DNA of 64,000 bases from a bacterium (GCA_029990205.1 JAPEKQ010000007.1:52955-116954), one strand, 5' to 3'. Positions 41,145-51,092 are shown, counted from the stretch's first letter. Notes: generated by a model not told the origin, from the letters alone. Numbers and translations: made by a program.

Positions 41145-42431
41145 ATGACCTATCTGATCACAGCAGCCGTGGGATTCTCGGCGCTGCTCTATCTCTCCGG
41201 TGTCTTCTCCGGGGCGGAGACCGCGCTCTTCTCGCTCTCTCGACTCGAGCTGAACGAGATGGAAGACCGGTGTCGCATCCGGCGTCTGATGGCGTCCCCG
41301 GACCGACTGCTCATCACGATTCTCCTCGGCAACACGCTCGTGAACGTCGCGGCGAGTTCACTCGGCGCGGTCGTCGCGCTGTCGGTCTGCCGCGCGCTCG
41401 GCATGTCAGAGGCGGCCAGTATCGCCATCGAGGTCGGCGTCATCACCTTTGTCATCCTCGTCGTCGGCGAGGTGGCGCCGAAGATGTACGCGATGCAGCA
41501 TAACCGCTCGTTCGCGAACCGGTCGGCGCCCGTCCTCTTCGTGGTCGAGAAGCTGCTCGGCCCCGTCATCAGCGTCGCCCACTCGCTCGTCTCACGGTTG
41601 GGCCGTCTCGACGAGGGCGAGGCTCCCTTCGTCACGGCCGACGAGCTTCGGACGATCGTGGCCATCTCGGAGCACGAAGGAACGCTTGAGGAAGACGAGC
41701 GGGACATGATCGACAGCGTCATGGATTTCGGGGACACCGTCGTCCGCGAGCTCATGGTGCCGAGGGTCGACATGGAGTGCTTCGATGAGACCGTGACCGT
41801 TTCGGAGGCCATCACCGGATTCCGCGAGCACGGCTTCTCCCGCATGCCTGTCTACAGCGACGACATCGATCACATCGTCGGCGTTCTCTACGCGAAGGAC
41901 CTTCTCAAGCTCGATTTCGAGAAGGCCGGCGGCGAGTCGATCCGCGGGCTGGTGCGCGAGGCGACGTACACACCGGAAAGCAAGAGCGCCGGTGAGCTCC
42001 TGCGTGAGCTCCAGCATCGTCGGATCCACATCGCCATCGTTGTCGATGAGTACGGCGGCACGGCCGGCGTGGTCACGATGGAAGACCTCATTGAAGAGAT
42101 TGTCGGCGAGATTCGCGACGAGCACGACGATGAGGAACGTCCCATGTTCCGCATCCTCGACAGCAAGACACTGGTCGCCGACGGAGCGATCAGATTGGAC
42201 CTGCTCGCCGAGGAGCTGGATGTCCCGGAGTTCGACAGCGAAGGGATCGAGACGCTTGGCGGGTTCCTTATGGAAGCCTTCGGCCGCATCCCGTCTGTCG
42301 GAGAGAAACTCGAGCGCGGCGGATTCGAGTTCACCGTTGAGGAGCTCGACGAGCAGCGCATCATCAGCGTCACCGTCGTGAAGTCCGACGATGCCGACCG
42401 GTCCGGCGACGGAGAGGAGGGCGAACGATGA
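41145..42431 (+). CDS. CNNM/CorC-family membrane protein with CBS pair (first copy)
   Basis: This 428-residue protein has an N-terminal DUF21/CNNM membrane domain with four hydrophobic helices (LITAAVGFSALLYLSGVFSG, LITILLGNTLVNVAASSLGA), a CBS domain pair (about 200-335, with VPRVDMECFDE, RMPVYSDDIDHIVGVLYAKDLL, and AIVVDEYGGTAGVVTMEDLIEEIVGEI), and a C-terminal CorC_HlyC domain (ADGAIRLDLLAEELD). CNNM/CorC proteins export or regulate Mg2+, some with Na+ exchange. The second paralogue overlaps its stop. CTGAGGGA precedes the ATG. Older databases call such proteins hemolysins, which is misleading. Confidence 0.9.
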   Translation: MTYLITAAVGFSALLYLSGVFSGAETALFSLSRLELNEMEDRCRIRRLMASPDRLLITILLGNTLVNVAASSLGAVVALSVCRALGMSEAASIAIEVGVITFVILVVGEVAPKMYAMQHNRSFANRSAPVLFVVEKLLGPVISVAHSLVSRLGRLDEGEAPFVTADELRTIVAISEHEGTLEEDERDMIDSVMDFGDTVVRELMVPRVDMECFDETVTVSEAITGFREHGFSRMPVYSDDIDHIVGVLYAKDLLKLDFEKAGGESIRGLVREATYTPESKSAGELLRELQHRRIHIAIVVDEYGGTAGVVTMEDLIEEIVGEIRDEHDDEERPMFRILDSKTLVADGAIRLDLLAEELDVPEFDSEGIETLGGFLMEAFGRIPSVGEKLERGGFEFTVEELDEQRIISVTVVKSDDADRSGDGEEGER

Positions 42432-43687
42432 TGACCATCGGCCTCCTGATCGCGCTGGGATTCGTGCTCGCCGCGTTCTTCTCCGGTTCGGAGACGGCGC
42501 TCGTCTCGATGAACTGGATCCGCCTCGAGCACTGGCTGGAAAAGGGGCGGCGAGGGGCGAAGACGCTCGAGAAGTTCGTGTCCGACCCGGAGCGTCTGCT
42601 TGGGACAACGCTGGTCGGCACGAACCTCGCGATCGTGATGACCTCATCGCTCGTCTCTTGGGTGCTCACGCGGTGGCTGGGCGGAACGCACGGGGGGGGC
42701 GGGTGGTCGCCGGCCGCGGTGGCTGCGCTGACGACTGCCATCGTGACCCCGGCGCTTCTCATCGTCGGCGAGGTCCTGCCGAAGATCGTGGGTCGCAGGC
42801 ACAGCGACGAGATCGTCCTCCGCGTCGTGCATCCGCTGCGGATATGCTACTGGCTGCTCTCGCCGGTCATCTGGCTGGCGACGGGACTGGCGCGGGCTGT
42901 GCTTCTGCTCTTCGGCGTACACGTCGTGGAGTGGCGGAAGCGGTTGACGAAGGACCAGCTGCAGCAACTTCTCACGAGCGAGGGCGAGATCGCGGGCGCC
43001 GTCGACAAGGAGGAGACGAAGCTTATCACGCGGGTCTTCGAGTTCGGCGAGAAGATGGTCGGCGAGGTGATGGTCCCCCGCACCGACGTCGTCGGGCTTG
43101 GAGAGGACGCTACCGTTGGCGAGGCGGTCGAGATAGTCCGCCGATACGGGTTCTCCAGGCTCCCGGTTCTCTCCGACGACCGCGAGCACATCGAGAGCAT
43201 GGTCCACTCACGCGATCTTCTCGGTGTTCCGCGCGAGCAACCGATCGCGGATCTCATACGGCCCGTGCCGCACGTGCCGGAGACGAAGACCTGCGACGAT
43301 CTCTTCCGCGAGCTTCAGGCGCGACGTCAGCACCTGGCGGTCGTGATCGACGAGCACGGGAGCCTCTCGGGCATCGTGACGCTCGAGGACCTGCTCGAGG
43401 AACTCGTCGGTGAGATCGAGGACGAGTACGACGTTCACGAGACGTTGATTCGCGCGATCGACAGCGACCTGTTCATGGTGGACGGGCGTGCCGAGATCGA
43501 CGCGGTCGAAGAGACGCTGGGCGTGGCGCTGCCCGAGGGCGACTACAATACCGTTGCCGGGCTGCTTCTCAAGGTACTCGGGCGAATCCCGGAACCGGGC
43601 GAGGAGATCGTCGTCTCCGGACTCGACCTTCGCGTGGTGTCCGCCAGCCCGACGCGCATCGGCAAGGTGAGGATCAGAATACGATGA
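42428..43687 (+). CDS. CNNM/CorC-family membrane protein with CBS pair (second copy)
   Basis: This 419-residue paralogue has the same order of domains: a DUF21 membrane domain (IGLLIALGFVLAAFFSGSETALVSMN), a CBS pair (VPRTDVVGLGED, RLPVLSDDREHIESMVHSRDLL, AVVIDEHGSLSGIVTLEDLLEELVGEI) and a CorC domain (MVDGRAEIDAVEETLG). The ATG overlaps the stop of the first copy. The two are clearly homologous but well diverged, so the duplication is old. They may work as a heterodimer, since CNNM proteins form dimers. Confidence 0.9.
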   Translation: MMTIGLLIALGFVLAAFFSGSETALVSMNWIRLEHWLEKGRRGAKTLEKFVSDPERLLGTTLVGTNLAIVMTSSLVSWVLTRWLGGTHGGGGWSPAAVAALTTAIVTPALLIVGEVLPKIVGRRHSDEIVLRVVHPLRICYWLLSPVIWLATGLARAVLLLFGVHVVEWRKRLTKDQLQQLLTSEGEIAGAVDKEETKLITRVFEFGEKMVGEVMVPRTDVVGLGEDATVGEAVEIVRRYGFSRLPVLSDDREHIESMVHSRDLLGVPREQPIADLIRPVPHVPETKTCDDLFRELQARRQHLAVVIDEHGSLSGIVTLEDLLEELVGEIEDEYDVHETLIRAIDSDLFMVDGRAEIDAVEETLGVALPEGDYNTVAGLLLKVLGRIPEPGEEIVVSGLDLRVVSASPTRIGKVRIRIR

Positions 43688-44400
43688 CCGACGAGACACG
43701 GACACCGAACACGGCCAATGAGACCGGGGGCGCGGCGCCGGAGCAGCAGGCCGCACCGGCCGAGCCGATCTTCGCGCCGCCGGAGCGCCAGAGCGTGGTG
43801 CGCGTCCTGAGGCGTTACTTCTTCACGGGGCTTCTCGTTATCCTCCCGGCCTCGATAAGCGTGTTCATTCTCTGGAAGCTCTTCTTCGGGCTCGACGCGA
43901 TCCTTGGTCCCTTCGTCACGAGGTACTACGGTCGGGACATCCCGGGTCTCGGACTGGTCGTTCTTGTTTCGCTGATCATCATCATCGGTTCCGTGGCGAG
44001 CAACTTCCTCGGTCGCCGGCTGATCGCCGCCGTCGAGCGCATGGTCAATCACATCCCGATCATCCGGTGGATCTACCGGACGACGAAGCAGATGTTCTCG
44101 ACCATTCTCCAGGAGCGTTCCACGAGCTTCCGACGGGTCGTCCTCGTGCAGTATCCGCACAAGGGGACGTGGAGCATGGCCTTCGTGACATCGGAGTCGG
44201 GCGGCAGGCTGGCCGACGACCTCGGCCGTGACGTCATCACCGTGTTTCTCCCGACGACTCCGAACCCGACATCCGGGTTCTTCCTGATCGTCCCCGCAGA
44301 AGACGTTATCGCGCTCGACATGCCCGTCGACGAAGGGCTCAAGCTCGTCGTCTCGGCCGGCGTCCTGTCACGCGACCGCCCGGACGGACCGCATGCCTGA
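43684..44400 (+). CDS. DUF502 family membrane protein
   Basis: This 238-residue protein has a Pro/Ala-rich cytoplasmic start, two transmembrane helices (RYFFTGLLVILPASISVFIL and GLGLVVLVSLIIIIGSVAS), and the DUF502 signature with FVTRYYGRDIPGLGL, NHIPIIRWIYRTTKQMF, and VRYP-like QYPHKGTWSMAFVT, then VFLPTTPNPTSGFFL. The biochemical role is unknown; homologues in plants (COV/LCV) affect vascular patterning and membrane traffic. Its ATG overlaps the second CNNM stop by 4 bases and its end overlaps mgtE by 8 bases, so it is translated with the Mg2+ transport genes. Confidence 0.88.
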   Translation: MTDETRTPNTANETGGAAPEQQAAPAEPIFAPPERQSVVRVLRRYFFTGLLVILPASISVFILWKLFFGLDAILGPFVTRYYGRDIPGLGLVVLVSLIIIIGSVASNFLGRRLIAAVERMVNHIPIIRWIYRTTKQMFSTILQERSTSFRRVVLVQYPHKGTWSMAFVTSESGGRLADDLGRDVITVFLPTTPNPTSGFFLIVPAEDVIALDMPVDEGLKLVVSAGVLSRDRPDGPHA

Positions 44401-45736
44401 CCGCGCGAGAGAAGAGAACCTCGTCCTGGACCCGCAGGGCAGCGCGAGCTCTATTGCCGAGCAGCTTCAGGGCCTCCACCCGGCGGACATCGCCGCGGCT
44501 CTCGAGCGGCTCGACGGCGACCTGCTCCGCGCCGTGCTCGCCGAACTCGACACCGAGACGAGCGCGGATGTTCTCATCCACCTCGACGAGCACGCGCTCG
44601 AAGAGGTCCTCGCCGAACTCGAGACACCCGAGATCGCGGACATCGCCACCGAGCTCGAATCGGACGATGCCGCCGACGTCGTGGGTATGCTCGAGGACGA
44701 CCGCCGCGACGAGGTGCTCTCGCAGCTCGAGGATGAGGACCGCCGGCAGGTCGAGCACCTCCTTCAGTACGAAGATGAATCGGCCGGCGGCATCATGGCC
44801 TCCGAGCTCGTCTATCTCAATAGAGACAAGACGGTCGCCGACGCCATCGAGCTCATCAGACAGGCGGCCGAGCAGGTCGACGACATCCACAACGTGTACG
44901 TAACCGACGGCACGCGCCGTCTCGTTGGCGTCTTCCCGCTTCGAAGTCTCGTGCTCGCGCATTCCAACACGCGCATCGGCGACATCATGGAACCGGACGT
45001 CGTGTCGGTCTCGACCGAGACAGACCAGGAGGACGTCGCGCACGCCTTCAGCAAGTACGACCTCGTTGCCATGCCCGTGGTCGATCCCAGCGGTGTGCTC
45101 GTTGGGCGGATTACCGTCGACGACATCATCGACGTCATCCACGAAGAGGCCGACGAGGACATCAGCCTCATGGTAGGTACGCGCGAGGACGAGCTTCACG
45201 AGGAATCCTCGATGCGCATCTCGCGCATCCGTCTCCCGTGGCTTGTCATCGGCGCGGCCGGGGGCCTGTGTTCCGCGCTCGTGATGCGGCACTTCAGCCT
45301 CTCGCTCGAGCGCGTGCTGGCGCTGGCGTTCTTCGTCCCCGTCATCACGGCGATGGGTGGCAATGTGGGGCTTCAGACGTCGACGATCATCGTCAGGAGC
45401 ATGCACTCCGAGCGCGGGCTGAACGACGCGGTCGGGGAGCGGCTCTTCAAGGAGTGGCGGGTCGCGTTGATGAACGCGGTCGTGCTCGGAGCGGCCATAT
45501 GGGCCATCGTCGGGTTCTGGCTCGGGTCGTGGCAGCTTGCGGCCGTCGTCGGCGGCTCGCTCTCGATGGTCATTCTCGTCGCCGCGACGCTCGGCGCGGT
45601 CATCCCGTATGCGCTCCGCGGCGTCGGCATCGATCCGGCCGTGGCACAGGGTCCGTTCGTCACGACGCTCAACGATATTCTGGGGATTCTGGTCTACCTC
45701 GGGATGGCGTCGGTGTTCCTGACCGCGATCAGCTGA
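44393..45736 (+). CDS. mgtE: Magnesium transporter MgtE
   Basis: This 447-residue protein has the MgtE order of domains: an N-terminal superhelical domain (GLHPADIAAALERLDGD, LLQYEDESAGGIMASE), a CBS pair (about 135-260, with LVGVFPLRSLVLAH, MPVVDPSGVLVGRITVDDIIDVI), a plug helix, and five membrane helices. The pore region includes MGGNVGLQTSTIIVR, and the end reads GPFVTTLNDILGILVYLGMA, both diagnostic. It lets Mg2+ enter and closes when the cytosolic level is high. It overlaps the DUF502 gene. With the two CNNM proteins it makes a compact Mg2+ homeostasis cluster. Confidence 0.95.
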   Translation: MPDRAREENLVLDPQGSASSIAEQLQGLHPADIAAALERLDGDLLRAVLAELDTETSADVLIHLDEHALEEVLAELETPEIADIATELESDDAADVVGMLEDDRRDEVLSQLEDEDRRQVEHLLQYEDESAGGIMASELVYLNRDKTVADAIELIRQAAEQVDDIHNVYVTDGTRRLVGVFPLRSLVLAHSNTRIGDIMEPDVVSVSTETDQEDVAHAFSKYDLVAMPVVDPSGVLVGRITVDDIIDVIHEEADEDISLMVGTREDELHEESSMRISRIRLPWLVIGAAGGLCSALVMRHFSLSLERVLALAFFVPVITAMGGNVGLQTSTIIVRSMHSERGLNDAVGERLFKEWRVALMNAVVLGAAIWAIVGFWLGSWQLAAVVGGSLSMVILVAATLGAVIPYALRGVGIDPAVAQGPFVTTLNDILGILVYLGMASVFLTAIS

Positions 45737-45756
45737 CCCGGGAATGGACGGCAGAG

Positions 45757-46590
45757 ATGGCGCTCGTCACATCCAGGGCGATCGTGTTGAGGAACCACCG
45801 GCTCGGTGAGACCAGCAAGGTCGCGGTGTGTTATACTCGTGACTATGGGAAAGTTCGGCTCGTGGCGAAGGGTGTGCGGAAGGGTGGGAGCCGTTTCGGG
45901 GCTGCCCTGGAGCCTCTCATGGTGTCCGGGGTCGTTTTCTACCTGAGGGAGGGGCGCGACCTTTCCCTCGTGTCGCAGGCGTCGATCGAGCGCGAGCTTC
46001 CGGAGCTTCGACGCGACGTCGTCCGGATGGCGATGGGCGGCGCGGTCGTCGAGCTTCTCGAGCGGTTGCTCCCGGACCATGAGCCCGACTGCGAGCTCTA
46101 CGAGTTCACCGAGAGCACGCTCGAGGTGATGTCCGAGGCGCCGGTCGCGACGCTCGATGCGGTGCTGTGGCGGTTCATGCTCGATGTGGCGTGCAGACTC
46201 GGCTACCGACCGGAGCTGTCGCGCTGCGTTCACTGTGGCGAGGATGACTGCGGCGGCGGTAGCGCTCGCGACGGCGAAGCCGGGTCGACCGCCGGGTGGG
46301 CCGGCTTCAGTCCGGAACTGGGCGGCTTGGTCTGTGACCGCTGCGCCTCCGGGGGAGAACTCGAAGTCCCGCTGGCGGTCGGACCGGAAGCGGCCGTGCT
46401 GGCTGCGCTCGCCGGCGACGATGGCGCGGTTGCGCTGACCGTCGCGGGGCACGAGATGACCCCGGCGACGCGCGACGATATCACTCGCGCGCTCGGGTCC
46501 TTTCTCGAGCAGCACGCGGGACGCTCCATGAGACTCAAGTCGCTCGACTTCCTGGCTCAGGTCCGGAGACTCGAGGAATCGGATTCCTAG
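45757..46590 (+). CDS. recO: DNA repair protein RecO
   Basis: This 277-residue protein has the RecO OB-fold N-terminus (TSRAIVLRNHRLGETSKVAVCYTRDYGKVRLVAKGVRKGGS), a helical middle, and a zinc-finger-like module with CVHCGEDDC and CDRCA. RecO anneals SSB-coated single strands and with RecR loads RecA at gaps. The Gly-rich insert between the two Cys pairs (GGGSARDGEAGSTAGWAG) is longer than usual. ATG 45757 lies 20 bp after mgtE; the ribosome site is weak (GGCAGAG). It precedes glyQS by 84 bp. Confidence 0.9.
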   Translation: MALVTSRAIVLRNHRLGETSKVAVCYTRDYGKVRLVAKGVRKGGSRFGAALEPLMVSGVVFYLREGRDLSLVSQASIERELPELRRDVVRMAMGGAVVELLERLLPDHEPDCELYEFTESTLEVMSEAPVATLDAVLWRFMLDVACRLGYRPELSRCVHCGEDDCGGGSARDGEAGSTAGWAGFSPELGGLVCDRCASGGELEVPLAVGPEAAVLAALAGDDGAVALTVAGHEMTPATRDDITRALGSFLEQHAGRSMRLKSLDFLAQVRRLEESDS

Positions 46591-46607
46591 CGGGCGACAG
46601 CGCCCGC
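46590..46607 (+). terminator. Hairpin between recO and glyQ
   Basis: A perfect 7-bp stem GCGGGCG/CGCCCGC with an ACAG loop begins on the last base of the recO stop. No T tract follows, so it may only attenuate or stabilise mRNA. Confidence 0.35.
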
Positions 46608-46674
46608 ACGAAGGCATCGAACAGAGATAGTGACTGATAGATCGATAACACGCGACAAGGGGACCGAACGAATC

Positions 46675-47619
46675 ATGGCTGAAGCGAAGACGCTCACATT
46701 CCAGGACATCATCCTGCGATTGCAGGGGTTCTGGGCGGACTACGGTTGTGTGATCGTGCAGCCGTACAACTCGGAGGTCGGCGCCGGGACGTTCAATCCC
46801 GCGACGTTCCTCAGGTGTCTCGGGCCGGAGCCGTGGCGTGCGGCCTACGTCGAGCCGTCGCGCCGCCCGAAGGACGGACGGTACGGCGAGAACCCGATCC
46901 GGATGCAGCAGTTTCTCCAGTACCAGGTGCTTCTCAAGCCGGCGCCCGCCGACGTGCTCGATCTCTACTTCCGGAGCCTCGAGGCGCTCGGCATCGACCG
47001 GAAGAAGCACGACTTCCGTCTCGTTGAGGACGACTGGGAGTCACCGACGCTGGGCGCTGCCGGTCTCGGTTGGGAGGTGTGGATCGACGGGATGGAGATC
47101 ACGCAATTCACGTACTTCCAGCAGGCCGGTGGTCTCGAGCTCGATCCCATCTCGGCAGAGATTACCTACGGTCTTGGACGCATCGCGACGTTCCTTCAGG
47201 GCGTCGACAGCTTCTTCGATATGAAGTGGGCGCCGGACGTGATGTTCGGCGAGCTGACGAAGCAGTACGAGATCGAGTTCTCGAAGTTCAACTTCGAAGA
47301 GGCCGACATCCCGCTCCACCGCGAGCTCTTCGACAAGTTCGAGACCGAGGCCGAGCGGCTTCTCTCCGCCGGACTTCTGGCGCCCGGGTACGATTACGTG
47401 CTCAAGTGCTCACATACCTTCAACGTGCTCGACGCGCGCGGCGCCATCAGCGTGTCGGAGCGGACCGGATACATCGCGCGCGTGCGGAAGCTCGCGCGGA
47501 AGGCGGCGATACTCTGCGTCAATCAGCGCAAGGAGCTCGGGTACCCGCTGCTCCCGGAGGACGAACGGGCCCGCCTGCTGGCTGAGGACGGGGACGACAA
47601 GAGCAGAGGGGGTGCGTGA
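46675..47619 (+). CDS. glyQ: Glycyl-tRNA synthetase alpha subunit
   Basis: This 314-residue class II catalytic subunit starts with the conserved [18 protein letters not shown] and continues [53 protein letters not shown]-like text ([19 protein letters not shown]) and [20 protein letters not shown]. All GlyQ signature blocks are present. It pairs with GlyS as an alpha2-beta2 enzyme. ATG 46675 follows AAGGGGACC; a GTG 45 bases earlier is possible but less likely. The stop overlaps glyS. Confidence 0.95.
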   Translation: MAEAKTLTFQDIILRLQGFWADYGCVIVQPYNSEVGAGTFNPATFLRCLGPEPWRAAYVEPSRRPKDGRYGENPIRMQQFLQYQVLLKPAPADVLDLYFRSLEALGIDRKKHDFRLVEDDWESPTLGAAGLGWEVWIDGMEITQFTYFQQAGGLELDPISAEITYGLGRIATFLQGVDSFFDMKWAPDVMFGELTKQYEIEFSKFNFEEADIPLHRELFDKFETEAERLLSAGLLAPGYDYVLKCSHTFNVLDARGAISVSERTGYIARVRKLARKAAILCVNQRKELGYPLLPEDERARLLAEDGDDKSRGGA

Positions 47620-49706
47620 TGGGTAAGGAACTGCTCTTCGAGATCGGGGCCGAGGAGATCCCGGCGTCATACGTCCCGCCGGCGATCCAGCAGCTGCGCG
47701 CGGCCGTGGAGGAGGGGCTGAGCGCCGCACGGCTCCAGCACGGTGATGTGAGAACGTTCATGACCCCGCGGCGGATGGTCGTCGCCGTGGCGGACATAGC
47801 AGACATGCAGGAAGACCTCGAGCGCGAGGTGACGGGTCCGCCTGCAAAGGTCGCGTTCGACGACGAGGGCGTCCCGACCAAGGCGGGGCTCGGCTTCGCG
47901 AAGTCGCAGGGCGTCGCCGTCGAGGACCTCGAGGTTCGCGACACGGGCAAGGGCGAGTACGTGCATGTGCGCGTCACCGACAAGGGACGCGCGTCGTCAG
48001 AGGTGCTGCCCGAGATCCTCAGGGCGGCCGCGGCGTCGCTGAGCTTCCCGAAGACGATGCGCTGGGGACCGGACCAGCGGTTCGCCCGTCCGGTGCGCTG
48101 GCTCGTCGCGCTCCTGGGCGGAGAGGTGCTCGATATGGAGTTCGCCGGTGTGAAGGCGGGGGACGAGACGCGGGGGCACCGCAACTGGTCGCCCGGACCG
48201 CACCGGGTCAAGGACGTCGACGACTACCTTGCCGTGCTCGAGAGGAACTACGTGCTCGCCGATCCGGCGGCGCGCCGCGTGCGCATCCTCGAGGAGACTC
48301 AGCGCGTTGCGGGCGAGTGCGGCGGACGGCTCGTTGTGAACGAGTCTCTCCTGGACGAGGTTACGTACCTCGTTGAGTTCCCGACCGTGTTCGCCGGTCG
48401 TTTCGCCGACCGCTTTCTCGAACTCCCGCGCGACGTCATCGTCGTCGCGATGAAGAGCCACCAGAGGTACTTCGCCGTCGAGGACAACGACGGGAAGCTG
48501 CTTCCGAACTTCCTCTGTGTTGCCAACGTCCCGGCGGAGAGCCACGACGCCGTGCGCGAGGGGAACGAGCGCGTGCTCGTCTCGCGACTCGACGATGCCG
48601 CGTTCTACTGGCACGAGGACACGCGCGCGAACTTCGAGGACAAGGTCGACAGCCTCAGGAACGTCACCTGGCTCGAGGGTCTGGGTTCGCTCTACGAGAA
48701 GACCGAACGGCTCGAGAGACTCTCGCGGACGATCGGCGAGTGGGTCTCCTCACCGGAGACGGACACGGCCGTTCGGGCGGCGAAGCTCGCGAAGGCCGAT
48801 CTCGTCACCGAGATGGTGAAGGACGGGAAGGAGTTCACCGAGCTCCAGGGCGTCATGGGTCGCGAATACGCGCTCGCCTCCGGCGAGAAAGCCCCTGTGG
48901 CGGCGGCCATTCACGAACACTACATGCCGCGGTTCGCCGGCGACGCCTTGCCATCATCGGAGGCCGGCGTCATCTTGAGTATTGCGGACCGGCTCGATTC
49001 CATCGTGGGGTGCTTCTCCGCGGGGCTCATCCCGTCGGGGTCGCAGGATCCGTACGCGCTCCGGCGTCAGGCCATAGGCCTCATTCGCATCCTGCTGGAC
49101 CGGGACCTGAACGTTCCGGTCAGGGGACTGGCCGAGGCGGCCGCCGATGCGTTCGGACTCAGCGATGAAGCGCGGACGACCACGCTCGACGGCGTGCTCG
49201 ACTTCGTGCGTCAGCGCGCCCGCAACGTCTTCATCGATGAGGGCTACGCCTACGACCTGGTCGACGCTGTCCTCGGCGCGTCATCGGATGACCTGCCCGG
49301 GGCGCGGAAGCGCATCGTCGCGCTGTCGCACTTCCGCGAGGCTGATGACTTCACCGGTCTCGTGGTCGGTTCGCGACGCGTCATGAACATCCTCAAGGGT
49401 GACCCGTCCGTGACGGTCGACGCGCCGGCTCTGGTCGAACCTGCTTCGATCGCGCTCGAGAAGGCGCGCGCGGACACGGAGGGGAATGTCGACGCCGCCA
49501 TTCGGTCTGACGATCTTGATGAGGCCGTCCGGAGCCTGCTCGGTCTGCGGCGTCCGATCGACGATTTCTTCGACGGCGTGATGGTGATGGTCGAGGATGA
49601 GAAGCTGCGCGCGGTCAGGCTCGGCCTGCTCTCGGAGGTGCGCTCGCTGTTCATGCGCATCGCCGATTTTTCGCGGGTCGTGCTCGAGGGCGAGGCTCAG
49701 GAGTAG
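47619..49706 (+). CDS. glyS: Glycyl-tRNA synthetase beta subunit
   Basis: This protein of about 695 residues is the tRNA-binding beta subunit. It begins [19 protein letters not shown] and shows FMTPRRMVVAV, KTMRWGPDQRFARPVRWLVAL, FPTVFAGRFADRFLELPRDVI, KSHQRYFAVED, and in the HD-like domain AAKLAKADLVTEMVKDGKEFTELQGVMGREYA. The C-terminal DALR-type anticodon domain ends VRSLFMRIADFSRVVLEGE. The ATG overlaps the glyQ stop (TGATG). The phosphodiesterase array starts 42 bp after its stop, so transcription may read through. Confidence 0.95.
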   Translation: MGKELLFEIGAEEIPASYVPPAIQQLRAAVEEGLSAARLQHGDVRTFMTPRRMVVAVADIADMQEDLEREVTGPPAKVAFDDEGVPTKAGLGFAKSQGVAVEDLEVRDTGKGEYVHVRVTDKGRASSEVLPEILRAAAASLSFPKTMRWGPDQRFARPVRWLVALLGGEVLDMEFAGVKAGDETRGHRNWSPGPHRVKDVDDYLAVLERNYVLADPAARRVRILEETQRVAGECGGRLVVNESLLDEVTYLVEFPTVFAGRFADRFLELPRDVIVVAMKSHQRYFAVEDNDGKLLPNFLCVANVPAESHDAVREGNERVLVSRLDDAAFYWHEDTRANFEDKVDSLRNVTWLEGLGSLYEKTERLERLSRTIGEWVSSPETDTAVRAAKLAKADLVTEMVKDGKEFTELQGVMGREYALASGEKAPVAAAIHEHYMPRFAGDALPSSEAGVILSIADRLDSIVGCFSAGLIPSGSQDPYALRRQAIGLIRILLDRDLNVPVRGLAEAAADAFGLSDEARTTTLDGVLDFVRQRARNVFIDEGYAYDLVDAVLGASSDDLPGARKRIVALSHFREADDFTGLVVGSRRVMNILKGDPSVTVDAPALVEPASIALEKARADTEGNVDAAIRSDDLDEAVRSLLGLRRPIDDFFDGVMVMVEDEKLRAVRLGLLSEVRSLFMRIADFSRVVLEGEAQE

Positions 49707-49748
49707 CACGGTGCGGAGCCGCGACACGCGAACACGAGAACGCGGTCG

Positions 49749-51092
49749 ATGACAAAGAGGATGAGCAAGCGAATGGGACATCGAACGAGTAGATGGATCA
49801 TAGCCCGGACGGCGCTGGTCGCCTCACTCCTGACGCTCACGTTGCTCGCCGGTCTCGGCGGGTGTGGAGGCGGTGCCGCCGACCACAAGGTCGTCCTTAT
49901 CGGTATCGACGGTATGGACTGGCAGATCGTTGACCCGCTTCTCGAAGAAGGGAAGCTGCCGAACATCCGGTCGCTCATCGATCGCGGCGTCAGGGTCAAC
50001 CTGAGGTCGATCGGTCCCGAGATGAAGTCACCGATCATCTGGACCTGTATCGCCACCGGCAAGACCCAGCACAAGCACGGCATCAGTGACTTTCTCAAGG
50101 AGAAGACGGGGGAGCAGGCGCTCTACAACTCGCGCGGGTGGAAGGCGCTGGCAATATGGCAGATGCTCGGCGACGCCGGACGCTCCGTAGGCGTCATCAA
50201 CTGGTGGCTCACGTGGCCCGCCTACCCGGTCAACGGCTTCCTCATCACAGAGCGCATCACGTTCACGGCTGAGGACGGATATCCGGATATCCCGGAGGTG
50301 ACGACGCCGCCCGAGCTCGCGGAGGAGCTTGCGCCGCTCTGCCAGCCCGTGACCACGCTGTCCGACGACGAGCTCGCGCCGTTCCTCATCGGCGATTCGT
50401 GGAGAACGACCGACGACCACACCGTCGTCGACGGCAGGGAGTCGATTCGCGGCATCCACGCGATGGACAAGACCATTCTCCAGGTCACGAACCACATGCT
50501 CGAAACGCGGGAGCAGCCCGACTTCTTCGCGACCTACTTCCAGGGACTGGACATCACGTGTCACCGGTACTGGGGGCAGTGGGACACCACGTCGGTGGAC
50601 ATGTACATGACTCCCGAGATGGTCAAGACGTACGGTCAGCTCATCCCGCGGTACTACGAGTACATCGACACGGCCGTCGGTCAGATCCTCGATCGCATGG
50701 AGGAGGACTCGACCGTCATCATCTGTTCCGACCACGGGTTCCGCGGACCGTACCGGTCGCCGCGGGGTCTCCTGCTCGGCATCTGGATGCACCGGCAGAC
50801 CGGCGTGCTCATCGCCGCCGGTCCCGGGATTGATCCTTCGAACGAGACGCTCGACGCGAGCGTGTTCGATATCACGCCGACCGTCCTCGCGCTGCTCGGG
50901 GAGCCGGTCGCGCGCGACTTGGACGGGTTCGTGTTGACCGAGATCCTCGATGATGATTTCGAGGCGGCGAACCCTGTTACCTACGTGGATACCTACGAGC
51001 GTGAGCCCGCCGCCTCCGGTGAGGCGCCCGAGACCGAAGAGGTCGACGACGCGATCCGTGAGAGGCTCCGTTCCCTCGGATATATCCAATAG
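49749..51092 (+). CDS. Alkaline-phosphatase-superfamily lipoprotein 1 of 6 (phosphodiesterase-like)
   Basis: This 447-residue protein has a signal peptide with lipobox LGGC, so it should sit in the envelope as a lipoprotein. The catalytic domain is of the type I phosphodiesterase/nucleotide pyrophosphatase family. Metal and nucleophile motifs are GIDGMDW (first Asp), SPIIWTCIATG (nucleophile Thr), GLDITCHRYW (Asp and His), CSDHGFRG (Asp-His) and a later MHRQTGVLI (His). The site is complete. The C-terminus reads RLRSLGYIQ. It is the first of six tandem paralogues running to 57662. The likely reaction is hydrolysis or transfer of a phosphodiester on an envelope lipid, glycan or nucleotide; the substrate is unknown. 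Several ATGs near 49749-49773 could start it. Confidence 0.85.
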   Translation: MTKRMSKRMGHRTSRWIIARTALVASLLTLTLLAGLGGCGGGAADHKVVLIGIDGMDWQIVDPLLEEGKLPNIRSLIDRGVRVNLRSIGPEMKSPIIWTCIATGKTQHKHGISDFLKEKTGEQALYNSRGWKALAIWQMLGDAGRSVGVINWWLTWPAYPVNGFLITERITFTAEDGYPDIPEVTTPPELAEELAPLCQPVTTLSDDELAPFLIGDSWRTTDDHTVVDGRESIRGIHAMDKTILQVTNHMLETREQPDFFATYFQGLDITCHRYWGQWDTTSVDMYMTPEMVKTYGQLIPRYYEYIDTAVGQILDRMEEDSTVIICSDHGFRGPYRSPRGLLLGIWMHRQTGVLIAAGPGIDPSNETLDASVFDITPTVLALLGEPVARDLDGFVLTEILDDDFEAANPVTYVDTYEREPAASGEAPETEEVDDAIRERLRSLGYIQ

